From a virus, in IMG/VR virus record IMGVR_UViG_3300014497_000003, positions 1-49,146 of that record: 49,146 nt of DNA, one strand, 5' to 3'. Below the pieces are notes generated by a model. The model worked only from the letters and a program-made list of their open reading frames with translations. It ran no database searches and had not been told where the DNA came from. This document shows, in pieces, positions 1 through 9,305 of the stretch. Made by a program: the position numbers and the translations under genes. Position 1 is the first letter of the stretch. Every line of letters starts with the position of its first letter.

Positions 1-123
1 TTCAGCGTTTTATATGTGTTGGTCATTGTTCAATTCTCAAAAGGTAGACTAAACTGGCTTGTAATTTGCACATAACAATCAGTTTCCTTGCAATGTTAGC
101 CATACCGAGCCGTCGCTTACCAA
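1..123. repeat. Terminal direct repeat (contig closure), left copy
   Basis: The first 123 bases are identical to the last 123 (49024-49146). The start codon of the tailspike gene lies in this segment (position 26 here, 49049 in the right copy), so the two ends join into one continuous genome of about 49,023 bp. A perfect overlap of this size is typical of an assembly of a circular or circularly permuted molecule. It could instead be a true short terminal redundancy; sequence alone does not separate these. Confidence 0.95.
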
Positions 124-1116
124 CGTTACCCATTTCCCAGCAGTGGCTGGAAGAATGGCAGTTGTATTTGCGCCGCCAGCTAATGGAACAATGTTCGAGG
201 TAGCAGATACGACGGTTTGAGCGGCGACGGTTTTAATCATAACCTCTCGCCCAGGGGCAGTACTTGCGGATGGAAGAGTTACCGTGATGGTTCCGGCGCC
301 ATTACAGATAATCCAGCTTTCATTTGCGGCCAGCGTGAAGCTCGAGGCTTTGTTGAATGCTAGGCGCTGAATGGCATCTGCCTTTGCAGAGCCCAAGTTA
401 GGAGTAACTAATGTAGGGCTAGTACCGAATACAAGCGCTCCGGTCCCGGTCTCGTCAGTTACGGCCGACAGTAAGTTTGCCGACGATGGAGTTCCCAGGA
501 ATGTAGCTACACCAGTACCGAGGCTCGACAACCCGGTTCCGCCGTTTGCTACAGGCGTAATCGCAGAAGCAGAGGTGACTAGGCCTTTTGCGTTAACGGT
601 TACTGAGCCGTAAGTACCAGCGGAAACACCGCTAGCGGCAAGGGTTAATGCTGCTGTCGCATTCGCGGAACCGTCGAAGCTGGCCGACCATGTGGCATCG
701 CCAGTGGCCGAAATAGTGCGCGGAGTCGTAAGTTTCGCCGAGCTACCAGCATAGGCCCCGGTATCAGTCAGGGCCATAGCGCTAATTGCTGTTCTAAAGG
801 CGGCTTGGTTAGCTGACACACCAAGGCTACGCACAAACGAAGTCAGTGTGTAGCTACCCATCGTTACCGGAGTAACAGCGCTAAAAAAGACCCCCTTATC
901 AATCGCGGCAGTTACCGCAGCAAGAGCAGAAACGTTAGGTGCAACAAGCGCCGCAGCGTCCGCTTCCATCTGCTGCCATGATTTACGATTTACGCCTCTG
1001 CGGTCGGGGTAGCTAGCCGCAGGACCATTTACCAAGAGATCAAAAACTGTAGCGTTATCGTCCAAGTCCCTTGGATCAATCGAAGGTACGGTATTCCCAG
1101 TATTATAAGTACTCAT
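79..1116 (-). CDS. Tail fibre protein with tailspike-type anchor
   Basis: 345-residue tail fibre. Residues about 10-55 (DLDDNATVFD ... YPDRRGVNRKSWQQME) match the N-terminal anchor of the tailspike at 47073-49049, so both should attach at the same tail site. The middle and end are Gly/Ser/Thr/Ala-rich with fibre-type repeats such as NGGTGLSSLGTG and ETGTGALVFGTSPTLVTP, common in prophage and phage fibres. The start is the ATG that overlaps the upstream stop as ATGA; a start 12 nt earlier is possible. Last gene of the tail block before the circle junction; the tailspike follows about 50 bp downstream across it. Likely role: host receptor contact. Confidence 0.8.
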   Translation of the reverse strand: MSTYNTGNTVPSIDPRDLDDNATVFDLLVNGPAASYPDRRGVNRKSWQQMEADAAALVAPNVSALAAVTAAIDKGVFFSAVTPVTMGSYTLTSFVRSLGVSANQAAFRTAISAMALTDTGAYAGSSAKLTTPRTISATGDATWSASFDGSANATAALTLAASGVSAGTYGSVTVNAKGLVTSASAITPVANGGTGLSSLGTGVATFLGTPSSANLLSAVTDETGTGALVFGTSPTLVTPNLGSAKADAIQRLAFNKASSFTLAANESWIICNGAGTITVTLPSASTAPGREVMIKTVAAQTVVSATSNIVPLAGGANTTAILPATAGKWVTLVSDGSVWLTLQGN

Positions 1117-1625
1117 GGCTGCGGCCAATCCTCATTGATTGCGGTGTCCATGGCTTCGATGTAAACTTGCCAAGGGTTTAAAGGCCATTCGCGATTCATC
1201 GCATAATCGAAAATAGATTGGTCGAGAATAAAGTCAGGCATCAAGCCCCAATCACTATCCAAAATAGGTCTCTCTCTTAATTCAAGCTCTGCGGAGATAG
1301 ACCAAAGCAAAGGACCAACTCTAGATGGACCGCTATAGATATCGGTAAATCTTGCGGTGTAATCTTGGTATCCGAGCGGTGTTTCTAACGGGCATTCAAA
1401 CCACTGAGAGCCATCGATTAGCTGATCGCGCCACCAAGCTTCGAAAGCTTGAGCTTGCACCGACGTGAATATCCAGCTAATGCTGGCCATTGTCGGAACA
1501 CTGGTGAAGCTCCTGCGCTGACGAGCCCGACCGCTAGCTAGTTCTGATCGTTTTAATGGCGATACGGTTTGATAGGTTCTGCCATTATGTAACCCTCGCG
1601 GTAATCCTGCTGGATAGTTAATCAT
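1113..1625 (-). CDS. Tail protein downstream of the tip protein, unknown function
   Basis: 170 residues, rich in Trp and aromatic residues (IDGSQWFECPLE, LLWSISAELELRERP). It starts 4 nt inside the end of the tip protein gene and ends 4 nt inside the fibre gene, so it is translationally coupled to both. Position and composition suggest a minor structural tail-tip component linking hub and fibre. No catalytic motif is visible, and I do not recognise a named family with certainty. Confidence 0.6.
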   Translation of the reverse strand: MINYPAGLPRGLHNGRTYQTVSPLKRSELASGRARQRRSFTSVPTMASISWIFTSVQAQAFEAWWRDQLIDGSQWFECPLETPLGYQDYTARFTDIYSGPSRVGPLLWSISAELELRERPILDSDWGLMPDFILDQSIFDYAMNREWPLNPWQVYIEAMDTAINEDWPQP

Positions 1626-4276
1626 GGCGCTGAATTATCATCATCGGAATAGACTAACTCATTATACGTCATCGCTTCCACGTTCGCAGAGTCAGTGCCA
1701 TTTGGGGAGATTGAGGTAATCAAGACCTTGTACCCGATGCCAAATAGCAGGTGTGGCGGTTCACGATCTAGCGTTGTATCTGGAGGGAAATCCAGTCCGG
1801 AGATAGACAAATGGAAGTCATCAACACGAGTTGCGATGTATGGGCCAGAGCTAGTTCCGTCTTCGCGGCGCACATACAGATAGTGCGGTCCAGCATCAGA
1901 CCAGTCGAAAGCTTCTGATGATTCAATTACGCCATTGTCGTATTCGACCATGAAAGCCGATTGAGCATAGCCAGGAACATCGTCAGCTACTTGCACATAA
2001 CTCAGATAACGACTATTCAGCGCATCAAGCTCAGTCGCCCAATTGTATTCCCAGCGACGATACTTCAAGGCGCGACGTTGACGCATACCGATACGCCATG
2101 CCTTCGTGCGGTTAGTGCAGCCTTCTGCCTTGATCTTTTGAATACGAGTTCCTGCATCACCGGGAAGTCTGCATTCAACCGTCTCGACCTGCCACGACAC
2201 GCCATCAATATATTCAACGTCAACGCCATCATAATCATCAGGACGAACAGCAGTGAAATCACGCTCAAGGCCGCGTGTCATGTTCTGCGGCGTATACATT
2301 GATTCGAATACGGCTCTAGGTTCATCACGAGCCGGACGCAACAAGCCTCGATCTACCGTGAGCTCACTAAACCCGCAAGACAGCGCGTCATTGATTACCC
2401 CCTTAGCTGTGCCGTTGGTGTTCGTTGCTTGGTCGTAGTGATCGCCACGAGCCTTCCAGATGGCGTCTAGACGATCAAGCTCCATAAGGTCAATGTCTGC
2501 ATCTGTGTACCCAACGTTTTTGGCGACGTAAGCGAAGAACGGTGCAATATCACGAGTTGCAATGGGAGCGGTCCATGATCCAGCAACTCGGGTGGGTAGC
2601 TTTCGTGTGGCCTCGACTGAAACCATAGCCTCAGACTGAGCAGAAAGCCGGTCTCCGCCGCGAGCATTTACGCTCATAACAGTTACATCTGCATAAGAGG
2701 TCGGAGCAGACAGCAGCGAGCGGGCACCATACCAAACAGTGTCATTATTGATCTCTGTTTCTCGCTCGCCCTGCTGAATAAAGCGTTTCTTGATCCGAGC
2801 TTCTGGACGCATAGGATATGGAAGATCTACGCGATTAGTGAAGCCTTGAGAGTCCAAGGACGATCCGTTATGGGTCTTATCAATGACTGTCCACGCACCT
2901 GCAATATCCATATCCCGGTATTCGAATGTATGAAAAGCACTGACCTGATAAACCTGACCTTCTCGACCAAGACCACAAAGACCGCTAGGCATGAATACAT
3001 CCCACTCAATCGCCGTAGCCAGTTCGCCAAACGGGCACATAGCAAACGGGCCACGATAGCCGCCTTCAAGATTTGATGGGTCCAGTGTGATAGAGGCTGA
3101 TGCGGTTTCAAGATACGTAAAACCTGGGAAGTCAGTATCTACAGCGCCAGTTGAATCAAGTCGCTGCACAGTGATTTGCGGCGTACTGAATACAGTGATG
3201 CGGAACCGCTGGCCACGAGGCGCAATACTGGCCGGAAGAGTACCAATAGTGAGCCCAGTAACCGGAGCGCCACCATCAAAGTTAAGCGTCATCTGCGCAG
3301 GAGTGGCGCCTACAGATGGCGTGAAGCTGTTAACCACATACAGGCCGGCGTTTGTTCCTGCAATCTCAATGGTATCGCCAACGCTTGGAGCAAGCATATC
3401 GAGCGCAAATCCACGCACGATATCGCGAACACCAGCACCGCCATCAACGAAATCGTACTGGTATGAGACAAGAATCCTGACGATCAAGCCAATTGTCCAG
3501 TCGCCAGGAAACGCACCGGCACCAGACGGGATTGTTACAGTGTAACCACTGAAAACTTGAGACGTCGCGACATAACCATTGGTTAATGGAGTCGAAACAG
3601 TCAGCTCAAGCCCTGATGACCCGTTAGAGCTAGATCCAACCTCTGTTACATCGTTCCACCACAGATGCGCTGGATCTGCTGACAAGTTTGCACCGGGTCC
3701 ATACACGTTAATTACAACATCAGCGCCAAGAGAAATTGCGGGAGTGTCGCCAATCAGGATCTTGTTGCCTGGAACTTCGTGCTCGCCTTTGCCAATGCAC
3801 AGAAGCATTTCGACATGCTGCTCACGAGGACCGGCAAAGTATCGGCGTGGAGGCAGCAAGTAGTCAGGGTAAACCTTACGAGTTCCTGCAATCTCTCGGA
3901 TTGGAGAGTTAAGTTTTACCTTGTTGCCCTTGATCGATGCTTCGTTAATGCCTTCGCCGTTTTGAGCGGTAGAACTAACCTTGGGAATCTTAGGGGTAAG
4001 AGTCTTGATAGCGACAAGAAACAGTGCTCCGAAGAACAGTTCTGTACCTTTTGGCTCAATGACGATATCGACAACATCAGTCGCGGCGAACGAACAGATA
4101 GCCCACTGCTCATGCGGAATAACCTCGCCATTCAGAGAAACGCTGATCGGGTGAACATCCATATCTGAATAGCTAGGCACATTCTTCGCCAGCCACTCGC
4201 GCACAGTCATTCCGCCTACCGCGAATTCTTCGCTAGGCTCGTCATTCAGTTTCGATCCGAATACTCTAATTGTCAC
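1622..4276 (-). CDS. Tail tip / host specificity protein J-like
   Basis: 884 residues. Residues 1-80 resemble a beta-grasp N-terminal part (MTIRVFGSKLNDEP...), followed by a hydrophobic LFFGALFLVAIKTL stretch and then the long hub region. The 'IREIAGTRKVYPDYL ... LLCIGKGEHEVPGNKILIGDTP' segment is characteristic of J-like central hub proteins, and the C-terminal half has fibronectin-like segments. Lambda J is about 1130 residues, so this is a shorter variety. In the family it forms the tail tip and contacts the receptor. It overlaps the NlpC/P60 gene by 11 nt, in the usual order (DUF1833-like, NlpC/P60, J). Confidence 0.85.
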   Translation of the reverse strand: MTIRVFGSKLNDEPSEEFAVGGMTVREWLAKNVPSYSDMDVHPISVSLNGEVIPHEQWAICSFAATDVVDIVIEPKGTELFFGALFLVAIKTLTPKIPKVSSTAQNGEGINEASIKGNKVKLNSPIREIAGTRKVYPDYLLPPRRYFAGPREQHVEMLLCIGKGEHEVPGNKILIGDTPAISLGADVVINVYGPGANLSADPAHLWWNDVTEVGSSSNGSSGLELTVSTPLTNGYVATSQVFSGYTVTIPSGAGAFPGDWTIGLIVRILVSYQYDFVDGGAGVRDIVRGFALDMLAPSVGDTIEIAGTNAGLYVVNSFTPSVGATPAQMTLNFDGGAPVTGLTIGTLPASIAPRGQRFRITVFSTPQITVQRLDSTGAVDTDFPGFTYLETASASITLDPSNLEGGYRGPFAMCPFGELATAIEWDVFMPSGLCGLGREGQVYQVSAFHTFEYRDMDIAGAWTVIDKTHNGSSLDSQGFTNRVDLPYPMRPEARIKKRFIQQGERETEINNDTVWYGARSLLSAPTSYADVTVMSVNARGGDRLSAQSEAMVSVEATRKLPTRVAGSWTAPIATRDIAPFFAYVAKNVGYTDADIDLMELDRLDAIWKARGDHYDQATNTNGTAKGVINDALSCGFSELTVDRGLLRPARDEPRAVFESMYTPQNMTRGLERDFTAVRPDDYDGVDVEYIDGVSWQVETVECRLPGDAGTRIQKIKAEGCTNRTKAWRIGMRQRRALKYRRWEYNWATELDALNSRYLSYVQVADDVPGYAQSAFMVEYDNGVIESSEAFDWSDAGPHYLYVRREDGTSSGPYIATRVDDFHLSISGLDFPPDTTLDREPPHLLFGIGYKVLITSISPNGTDSANVEAMTYNELVYSDDDNSAP

Positions 4277-4658
4277 GGTAGTAGATCACTCTTAGATATT
4301 GGGATTCGAAATCACTAACGCGCATCAGTCGAGCCCCCTTCTTCGGGTTAATCTCTAGCGCGTGCAATCCATTTTCTAGTTCAATTATAACAGCGACATG
4401 GATGCATAAAGGCCCGCGAAATACGGCTGCGATTGCTCCGTGTTCTGGCGGGCACTCTTCCATGCTGGCGGATTCTTGCTGGTAAGCGCGGGTGAATTCT
4501 TTTGGCTGGGTATTGCGGATTGATCCGAATGATGGGAGTAGGCGTTTTCCGCAGTGGGTATGCCTAACTTCGCGACAGAGACCCCAGCAATCAAACTTGT
4601 TAGGGCCTCGTGCGCCATCTTCGTATGTAGCTGACAGGTAATGCGTAATCCAACTCAT
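4266..4658 (-). CDS. NlpC/P60-family tail peptidase (lambda K-like)
   Basis: 130 residues. The NlpC/P60 fold is shown by FDCWGLCREV, where Cys24 is the predicted nucleophile, and by CIHVAVIIE, where His87 is the predicted general base. Family members at the tail tip cut peptidoglycan cross-links during DNA entry. The start is the ATG overlapping the preceding stop as ATGA; a longer reading frame exists upstream but would lie inside the previous gene. Catalytic residues appear intact. Confidence 0.85.
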   Translation of the reverse strand: MSWITHYLSATYEDGARGPNKFDCWGLCREVRHTHCGKRLLPSFGSIRNTQPKEFTRAYQQESASMEECPPEHGAIAAVFRGPLCIHVAVIIELENGLHALEINPKKGARLMRVSDFESQYLRVIYYRDN

Positions 4659-5143
4659 AAATAGGCTAGGCCAGGAGCGAACTCGGATGTATAAAGCGCC
4701 CGAGGCCACGCATAATTTAGGCAGTCGATGAACCCCGCCTCAATCTGCACAGTAGTCCCCGTAACATTCCCGCCAAGCACGGTCGCGTAAAACGGCTTCT
4801 CAGACGGTGTAGTAAGATCAGTATTCAGATACCGGCGAAACGTCAGCGTAATCCGAGCCTCTGCTTCCATTGCATTATCTATCAAACGCTGAGCCTGCCC
4901 CGTGACATTATCAATCGCGAAGTTAAGCGTCTGGTTACCTTGGTTGCTCTTCTTAGGCAGCGCAATAGAAATTGGAGCCGCCATGAATTCCTTGTACGTG
5001 ACGCCATCTAGCCCGAGAGTCATGTCCTCGTAACCCTTGACGATGTACAGCGACGAATCCCACGCAGGACAGGCAAGCTCAATGGTGTCAATGATTACCT
5101 CCGAGCCTGCCGATGCATATACGCGCTCAATTAGAGTACTCAA
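4655..5143 (-). CDS. DUF1833-family minor tail protein
   Basis: 162 residues opening with IERVYASAGSEVIIDTIELA, typical of the DUF1833 family found between tape measure and NlpC/P60 genes in lambda-like tail modules. It probably takes the place of lambda L/M at the tail tip. The start overlaps the tape measure stop (ATGA), and the end overlaps the peptidase start. No enzymatic motif is seen. Confidence 0.75.
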   Translation of the reverse strand: MSTLIERVYASAGSEVIIDTIELACPAWDSSLYIVKGYEDMTLGLDGVTYKEFMAAPISIALPKKSNQGNQTLNFAIDNVTGQAQRLIDNAMEAEARITLTFRRYLNTDLTTPSEKPFYATVLGGNVTGTTVQIEAGFIDCLNYAWPRALYTSEFAPGLAYL

Positions 5144-7656
5144 GTTCCTTGTCTCCGCGTGCCTGTAAGCGAGTTAATCATTCTACCTGTTTTACCATCG
5201 CCCATTCCGTCGCCGACTACTACATCAATGACCCAAGCTTTATCCGCATCGCTGAACTTGCTAGTTGTCGTAGCTGCTTGGCCTGAGTAGTTGTTGACAT
5301 TAACGATTGGAGCCGCTGCTTGCGATCCGCCTGATGCTGCATCCTTGTTACTAACTACGTCACCGCGACTGTTAGGCATCATGTATTGACGGCCGTTTGC
5401 CGCGTTGAAAATCTCGGGCGCGCCGGTTTCGTTTACTCGGTACATGCCATTTGCCTGCACTGGTCCGCCAAGAGCGCGACCGCCAGCAATGGCTAGTCCA
5501 GACGCCAGCATGTTAGTAGAAGTGATAGCAGCAGCAGCAGGAACTGCGTTAGCGCCGAACGATGCAAGGGATGCCATGGCAGCAGCGGGGGCCCATGCAG
5601 AAGCTACGATTGCAGCTTCACCCACAGAAGCCGCCGCAGAGGCAGCTGCGGTTGCCTGGCCCACGGTAGCCATAACGATCTGCTGCTTAACCCACTCAAT
5701 GCCAGCCTGAACGAACGAACCGATAACGGCATTCAGTACGGTGTTGGCGATATTACCAAGCGCATCTTGAAGGCTCATGGTTCCAGACAGGAGCCCGCCA
5801 AGAGCTTGTGTGCCAGCCGTTCCTAGCGCAGTAAGACCATCCATCAGTGCCTGATTACCAGCAGACTGAGCCGCGAAACGCTGTGTTTCGATCTCCATCA
5901 TGCGAGCGTTGTATTCGGTTTCTGCTTGCTCCTTGAGTGCGAGATAGTCAGTGTCGCTCAGCAACTTCATGTCGTTGACGGTTTGTAGGTCTTTCAGTTG
6001 CTGCGTATACCCCTGAGTAGCCGCCGCAGCAGGATCTACACGAGCAAGCGTATCCTTTGCCGTCTTGGCGTCATAGAAGGCGCCAGCAATGTCTCTGATA
6101 GATTGGATTTGCTCAGGAGTGGCGTATTTGTTTAGGCTTAGCTGAGCCTGGTCCTGTGCAAGCTCGCGTGCAGATTGGCCTACACTAGCAAGCTCAACGC
6201 CTAGCTTTGTGAACGCTTTCTGGTTTGCCTCAATGCCGGTCTTCTCTTCGTTGGCTGCTTTTTTTGCCTCTGCTTCTGCTTTCTTTGCAGCAGCAGCGGT
6301 TTCAGAGATGCCTTTCTTTTTTGATGCCGTAAGTGTCTTAGTTGCAGTATCTAGCTTGTAGATTTCCGCACCAAGCTCTGCAGCCTGTGCTTTCTCTGCC
6401 TCCGTAGCAGCGCTTCCAAGTTTTTGAATAGCTAGAAGCTTAGCCTTGGCTTCTCCAGACAGTTTTGCTGCATCAGCTTCTTCCTTGAGCTTATCAATTG
6501 CCTTTTGCGAGTCTGTCTTTGGTCCGTTCTGTGGGGCAGTGATCTTTAGTTTGTCACCTTCAGCTTTCTGTTCGGCAACCTTCCTGTTCTGGATTGCTTG
6601 AATCTCGTCGTTGATTCCGTCGATTCTTGTTTTGGTTGCTGCCGCCGTAGCTGTGAGACCAAACTTTATTTGAGTTGCATACTGCTGCTCAGCCGTTGCG
6701 CGCTCTGTTACAAGCTTGTTTAACTGCTGCTGGTCATCAAGCTGACCAGAAGATAGGCGAATACCTAGAGCTACGGCATCCAGAGCTTTAGCTAGTGCGC
6801 GAGAAGCCCCAGCAGCCTGGTCGATCTTGGATATCGCCACGCCCATAGAGTTGACGATTGCATTGCTTGCATCACCAACAGAGCGAGGAACGTTCTTGAA
6901 TTCAGCGTTAACCTTTCCAGTCTGCTCTTGAATGGCAGTCAATACGCGGTCAATCGTCAGCTTGCCGTCAAGCATCTGCTGACGAAGTTCATTGAACGGA
7001 ATACCAAGGCCGTCAGCGATTTTTCGACCAAGCTCTGGCATCTGCTCAATGATTGAGTTGAATTCTTCAGCGCGGAGAGTGCCGCCCGCTACTGACTGGC
7101 TGAACTGGCGAAGTGCAGCGCTGATCTCTTCTGCGCTTGAACCGCCAATCTTGCCAATCTTTTGCAGTGTGTCGGTCAGGCTAAGCACTTGATCACGAGT
7201 GACGCCAAGGCTAGTCAGGGATGCCGTCAGGCTTTCCCATAGCTTAATGGTTGTCGTTAAGTCAGAGCCACCAGCGGAAGAGATCTGGATCAGAGCTGCG
7301 TAGTTTGTCTTGGCGTCGGAAGAAGTAGCAGACAGGCGCTTAACTCGCGACTCAAGCAGCGTGAACTGCTCACTTAGCTTTTGCAAGTTAGCAAGCGCCT
7401 GCATGGATACGATACCCGCGATTGCGCCAGCCAGCGGAGTAATCGCCGTACCAAATTTAGACGACTCACTGCCGGCAGTAGACATGCTCTTGCCGAGAGT
7501 GTTCATGCTCTTGGATGAGTTAGCGGCAGCTTTGTCGGTCTTATTGAACCCAGTTTGTAGGCCATCTAGGCTCTTGTTGACATTCTGCGAGCCGGTTAAA
7601 ACTTGCGCCGTCTCGATTTCAACTTGGTATTGGATGGATCCGGCACTGATAGTCAT
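5140..7656 (-). CDS. Tail tape measure protein
   Basis: 838 residues. Residues about 75-235 form the tape-measure N-terminal domain (SGGSDLTTTIKLWESL, FSQSVAGGTLRAEEFNSI, EQMPELGRKIADGLGI). A central region (about 310-580) is Lys/Glu/Ala-rich coiled coil, followed by a Gly/Ala-rich hydrophobic segment (about 610-730) that would cross the host membrane on ejection. The C-terminal end (NVNNYSGQAATTTSKF) resembles lambda-type tape measures. At about 0.15 nm per residue the tail would be near 125 nm. It is the longest tail gene and is coupled at both ends to its neighbours. Confidence 0.9.
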   Translation of the reverse strand: MTISAGSIQYQVEIETAQVLTGSQNVNKSLDGLQTGFNKTDKAAANSSKSMNTLGKSMSTAGSESSKFGTAITPLAGAIAGIVSMQALANLQKLSEQFTLLESRVKRLSATSSDAKTNYAALIQISSAGGSDLTTTIKLWESLTASLTSLGVTRDQVLSLTDTLQKIGKIGGSSAEEISAALRQFSQSVAGGTLRAEEFNSIIEQMPELGRKIADGLGIPFNELRQQMLDGKLTIDRVLTAIQEQTGKVNAEFKNVPRSVGDASNAIVNSMGVAISKIDQAAGASRALAKALDAVALGIRLSSGQLDDQQQLNKLVTERATAEQQYATQIKFGLTATAAATKTRIDGINDEIQAIQNRKVAEQKAEGDKLKITAPQNGPKTDSQKAIDKLKEEADAAKLSGEAKAKLLAIQKLGSAATEAEKAQAAELGAEIYKLDTATKTLTASKKKGISETAAAAKKAEAEAKKAANEEKTGIEANQKAFTKLGVELASVGQSARELAQDQAQLSLNKYATPEQIQSIRDIAGAFYDAKTAKDTLARVDPAAAATQGYTQQLKDLQTVNDMKLLSDTDYLALKEQAETEYNARMMEIETQRFAAQSAGNQALMDGLTALGTAGTQALGGLLSGTMSLQDALGNIANTVLNAVIGSFVQAGIEWVKQQIVMATVGQATAAASAAASVGEAAIVASAWAPAAAMASLASFGANAVPAAAAITSTNMLASGLAIAGGRALGGPVQANGMYRVNETGAPEIFNAANGRQYMMPNSRGDVVSNKDAASGGSQAAAPIVNVNNYSGQAATTTSKFSDADKAWVIDVVVGDGMGDGKTGRMINSLTGTRRQGT

Positions 7657-8276
7657 TTCTTCACCTGATACTGACGCAATCTGTTAATTTCTGCTAGGCG
7701 CGACATTGCTTCATCGTGTTCTTCTGGAGGCGGCAGGGTGTCGGGCTTACCGAATTTTGATTGCATGGCGCCAGAGAACTCTGTCATGGTCATCTGCCAA
7801 GCCTCAGCGCTTGACAGGCCTAGATGCGCGACAGCTTGAGCAACGAACTCACGAGGCTTGAACTCTGGAACGTATTCCTGCTTCGGCTTCTCGATTAGCC
7901 TGCCTTCCGGCTTAAGGCCGATGATCCCGTGACGCATGAGAGAGCGAGCAATATGCACCATGTCTTGCGCTGGCATGGCGCCAGGAACAAAAGAGCCCCA
8001 CTTGCTACCCATATGGCCAAGCAGTGGCGTCACATCAGCTTCACAGCAAGCCACGAGAACGTCATAGGCCGTAGCCATAACCTCACGCTCCCACGCCCTG
8101 TACGCAGGAACAGGCCAAAATGGATTGAATTTTGGAGCAGAGAACAGAAGACTGAACTTTTCCACGATCTCAGATGGAGATCCTAGAGAATCCATTGCGG
8201 CGAGGGAAGGCCTGAAGAGCCAGTCGTGATCACCGAAACTGACACCCAGTTCGCCAACCGATGTGATCGCTCTCAT
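7653..8276 (-). CDS. Tail assembly chaperone-like protein (DUF6246-like)
   Basis: 207 residues beginning MRAITSVGELGVSFGDHDW with FRPSLAAMDSLGSPSEIV, resembling the DUF6246 proteins found just upstream of tape measure genes. Position predicts a tail assembly chaperone. I did not find a convincing programmed frameshift partner. The chosen ATG is preceded by GGAAGA on the minus strand; a frame extension of 12 codons upstream lacks a better site. An extended -10 (8303-8311) lies just upstream, so the whole tail-tip operon probably starts here. Confidence 0.65.
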   Translation of the reverse strand: MRAITSVGELGVSFGDHDWLFRPSLAAMDSLGSPSEIVEKFSLLFSAPKFNPFWPVPAYRAWEREVMATAYDVLVACCEADVTPLLGHMGSKWGSFVPGAMPAQDMVHIARSLMRHGIIGLKPEGRLIEKPKQEYVPEFKPREFVAQAVAHLGLSSAEAWQMTMTEFSGAMQSKFGKPDTLPPPEEHDEAMSRLAEINRLRQYQVKK

Positions 8277-8302
8277 TTTTTTCTTCCAAAATATTGAAGT
8301 AC

Positions 8303-8311
8303 ATAATATCA
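8303..8311 (-). promoter_or_regulatory. Extended -10 promoter for the tail assembly operon
   Basis: On the minus strand the sequence is TGATATTAT (TGn plus a 5/6 match to TATAAT), 27 bases before the ATG at 8276. No TTGACA-like -35 is present. The element is of the same type as those before the holin, capsid, connector and portal genes. Confidence 0.5.
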
Positions 8312-8346
8312 TGGCAAGAATTCATTTATTTTCAGGGGTTGGCTAA

Positions 8347-9258
8347 TTGAGATCTACAAAAAAAGAAGAATTTTTAGAAAAGGCACGATCCGTTCATGGT
8401 GGAAGGTATGGCTATTCGAACGTGACCAAGTCGAGTTATAGGGATATCGTTTCTATCTATTGCGATGTCCATGGTGAGTTTTCTCAGCGCGTAGCTTGCC
8501 ATTTGAGAGGTCGTGGATGCCCGTCTTGTGGACTGAAATCAAGATCAGATAAGAGACGCCTGGACACAAAATCATTTTGTGATAGGGCCATGGTTATTCA
8601 TGATGGATTTTATTTTTACGATTCCGTAGTTTACGAAAATATGTTCACGCCGGTTAAAATTATATGTCGTGAGCACGGATCATTTATGCAGTCGCCGTCT
8701 TCTCATTTTAACGGAAGCGGGTGCCCTACGTGCGGCACAAAAAAGGCAAGAGATCATCATCAGCACACGCTGGATGATTTCATCAGCAGGGCAAAAAATG
8801 TCCACGGGGAAAAGTACGAATATGGCAAGGCAATTTATATTGAAAGCAAGGAAAAATTATGCATAACGTGCCCGTCGCATGGTGATTTTTTTCAGATTGC
8901 CGCTTATCACCTGTCAGGAAATGGATGCCCATCTTGCAGTCGAACTGGATTCAATCCTGGAAAAAATGGATATCTTTACCTGTTAAAGTCTTCAGACGGC
9001 TCACTGTTAAAAATAGGAGTAAGCCATAATCTCAGACAGAGATTTAGTAGGCTGACTGCAAAAACTCCATTTTCATTCACGATTGAATTTACATCGTTCA
9101 TGAGTGGGCAAGACGCAGCAAGGCTAGAAAAAGAGATTCTTGGTAGATTCATGAGCGCTGGATTTACTGGGTTCGACGGAGCTACTGAGTGGCTTCGGTA
9201 TGACGACGAGATCATGAAATATTTCAAAGATCATGAGCTCAGCGTGTTGACGCACTGA
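8347..9258 (+). CDS. GIY-YIG homing-type endonuclease with three zinc-ribbon repeats
   Basis: 303 residues from a TTG start 10 bases after AGGGG. Three tandem DUF723-like repeats (about residues 8-62, 78-131, 142-198) each carry C-x3-HG-x-F and GCP(S/T)C. They are followed by a GIY-YIG nuclease core: GYLYLLKSSDGSLLKIGVS then RQRFSRL, and a Glu/Trp-rich end (FDGATEWL). It stands alone on the plus strand between two minus-strand tail genes. It is visibly more A+T-rich than they are, as expected of a mobile nuclease gene. It is a paralogue of the gene at 19552-20265 but lacks the conserved leader found there. Confidence 0.8.
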   Translation: MRSTKKEEFLEKARSVHGGRYGYSNVTKSSYRDIVSIYCDVHGEFSQRVACHLRGRGCPSCGLKSRSDKRRLDTKSFCDRAMVIHDGFYFYDSVVYENMFTPVKIICREHGSFMQSPSSHFNGSGCPTCGTKKARDHHQHTLDDFISRAKNVHGEKYEYGKAIYIESKEKLCITCPSHGDFFQIAAYHLSGNGCPSCSRTGFNPGKNGYLYLLKSSDGSLLKIGVSHNLRQRFSRLTAKTPFSFTIEFTSFMSGQDAARLEKEILGRFMSAGFTGFDGATEWLRYDDEIMKYFKDHELSVLTH

Positions 9259-9274
9259 ATAAAATAGATACACT
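9247..9274 (+). promoter_or_regulatory. Promoter for the 9306 gene
   Basis: TTGACG, 16-bp spacer, TACACT. It overlaps the end of the endonuclease gene and lies about 30 bp before the ATG at 9306, giving this small gene its own transcription unit. Confidence 0.6.
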
Positions 9275-9305
9275 ACGCTAACTCAAACGAATTTAAGGAT
9301 GTGAA

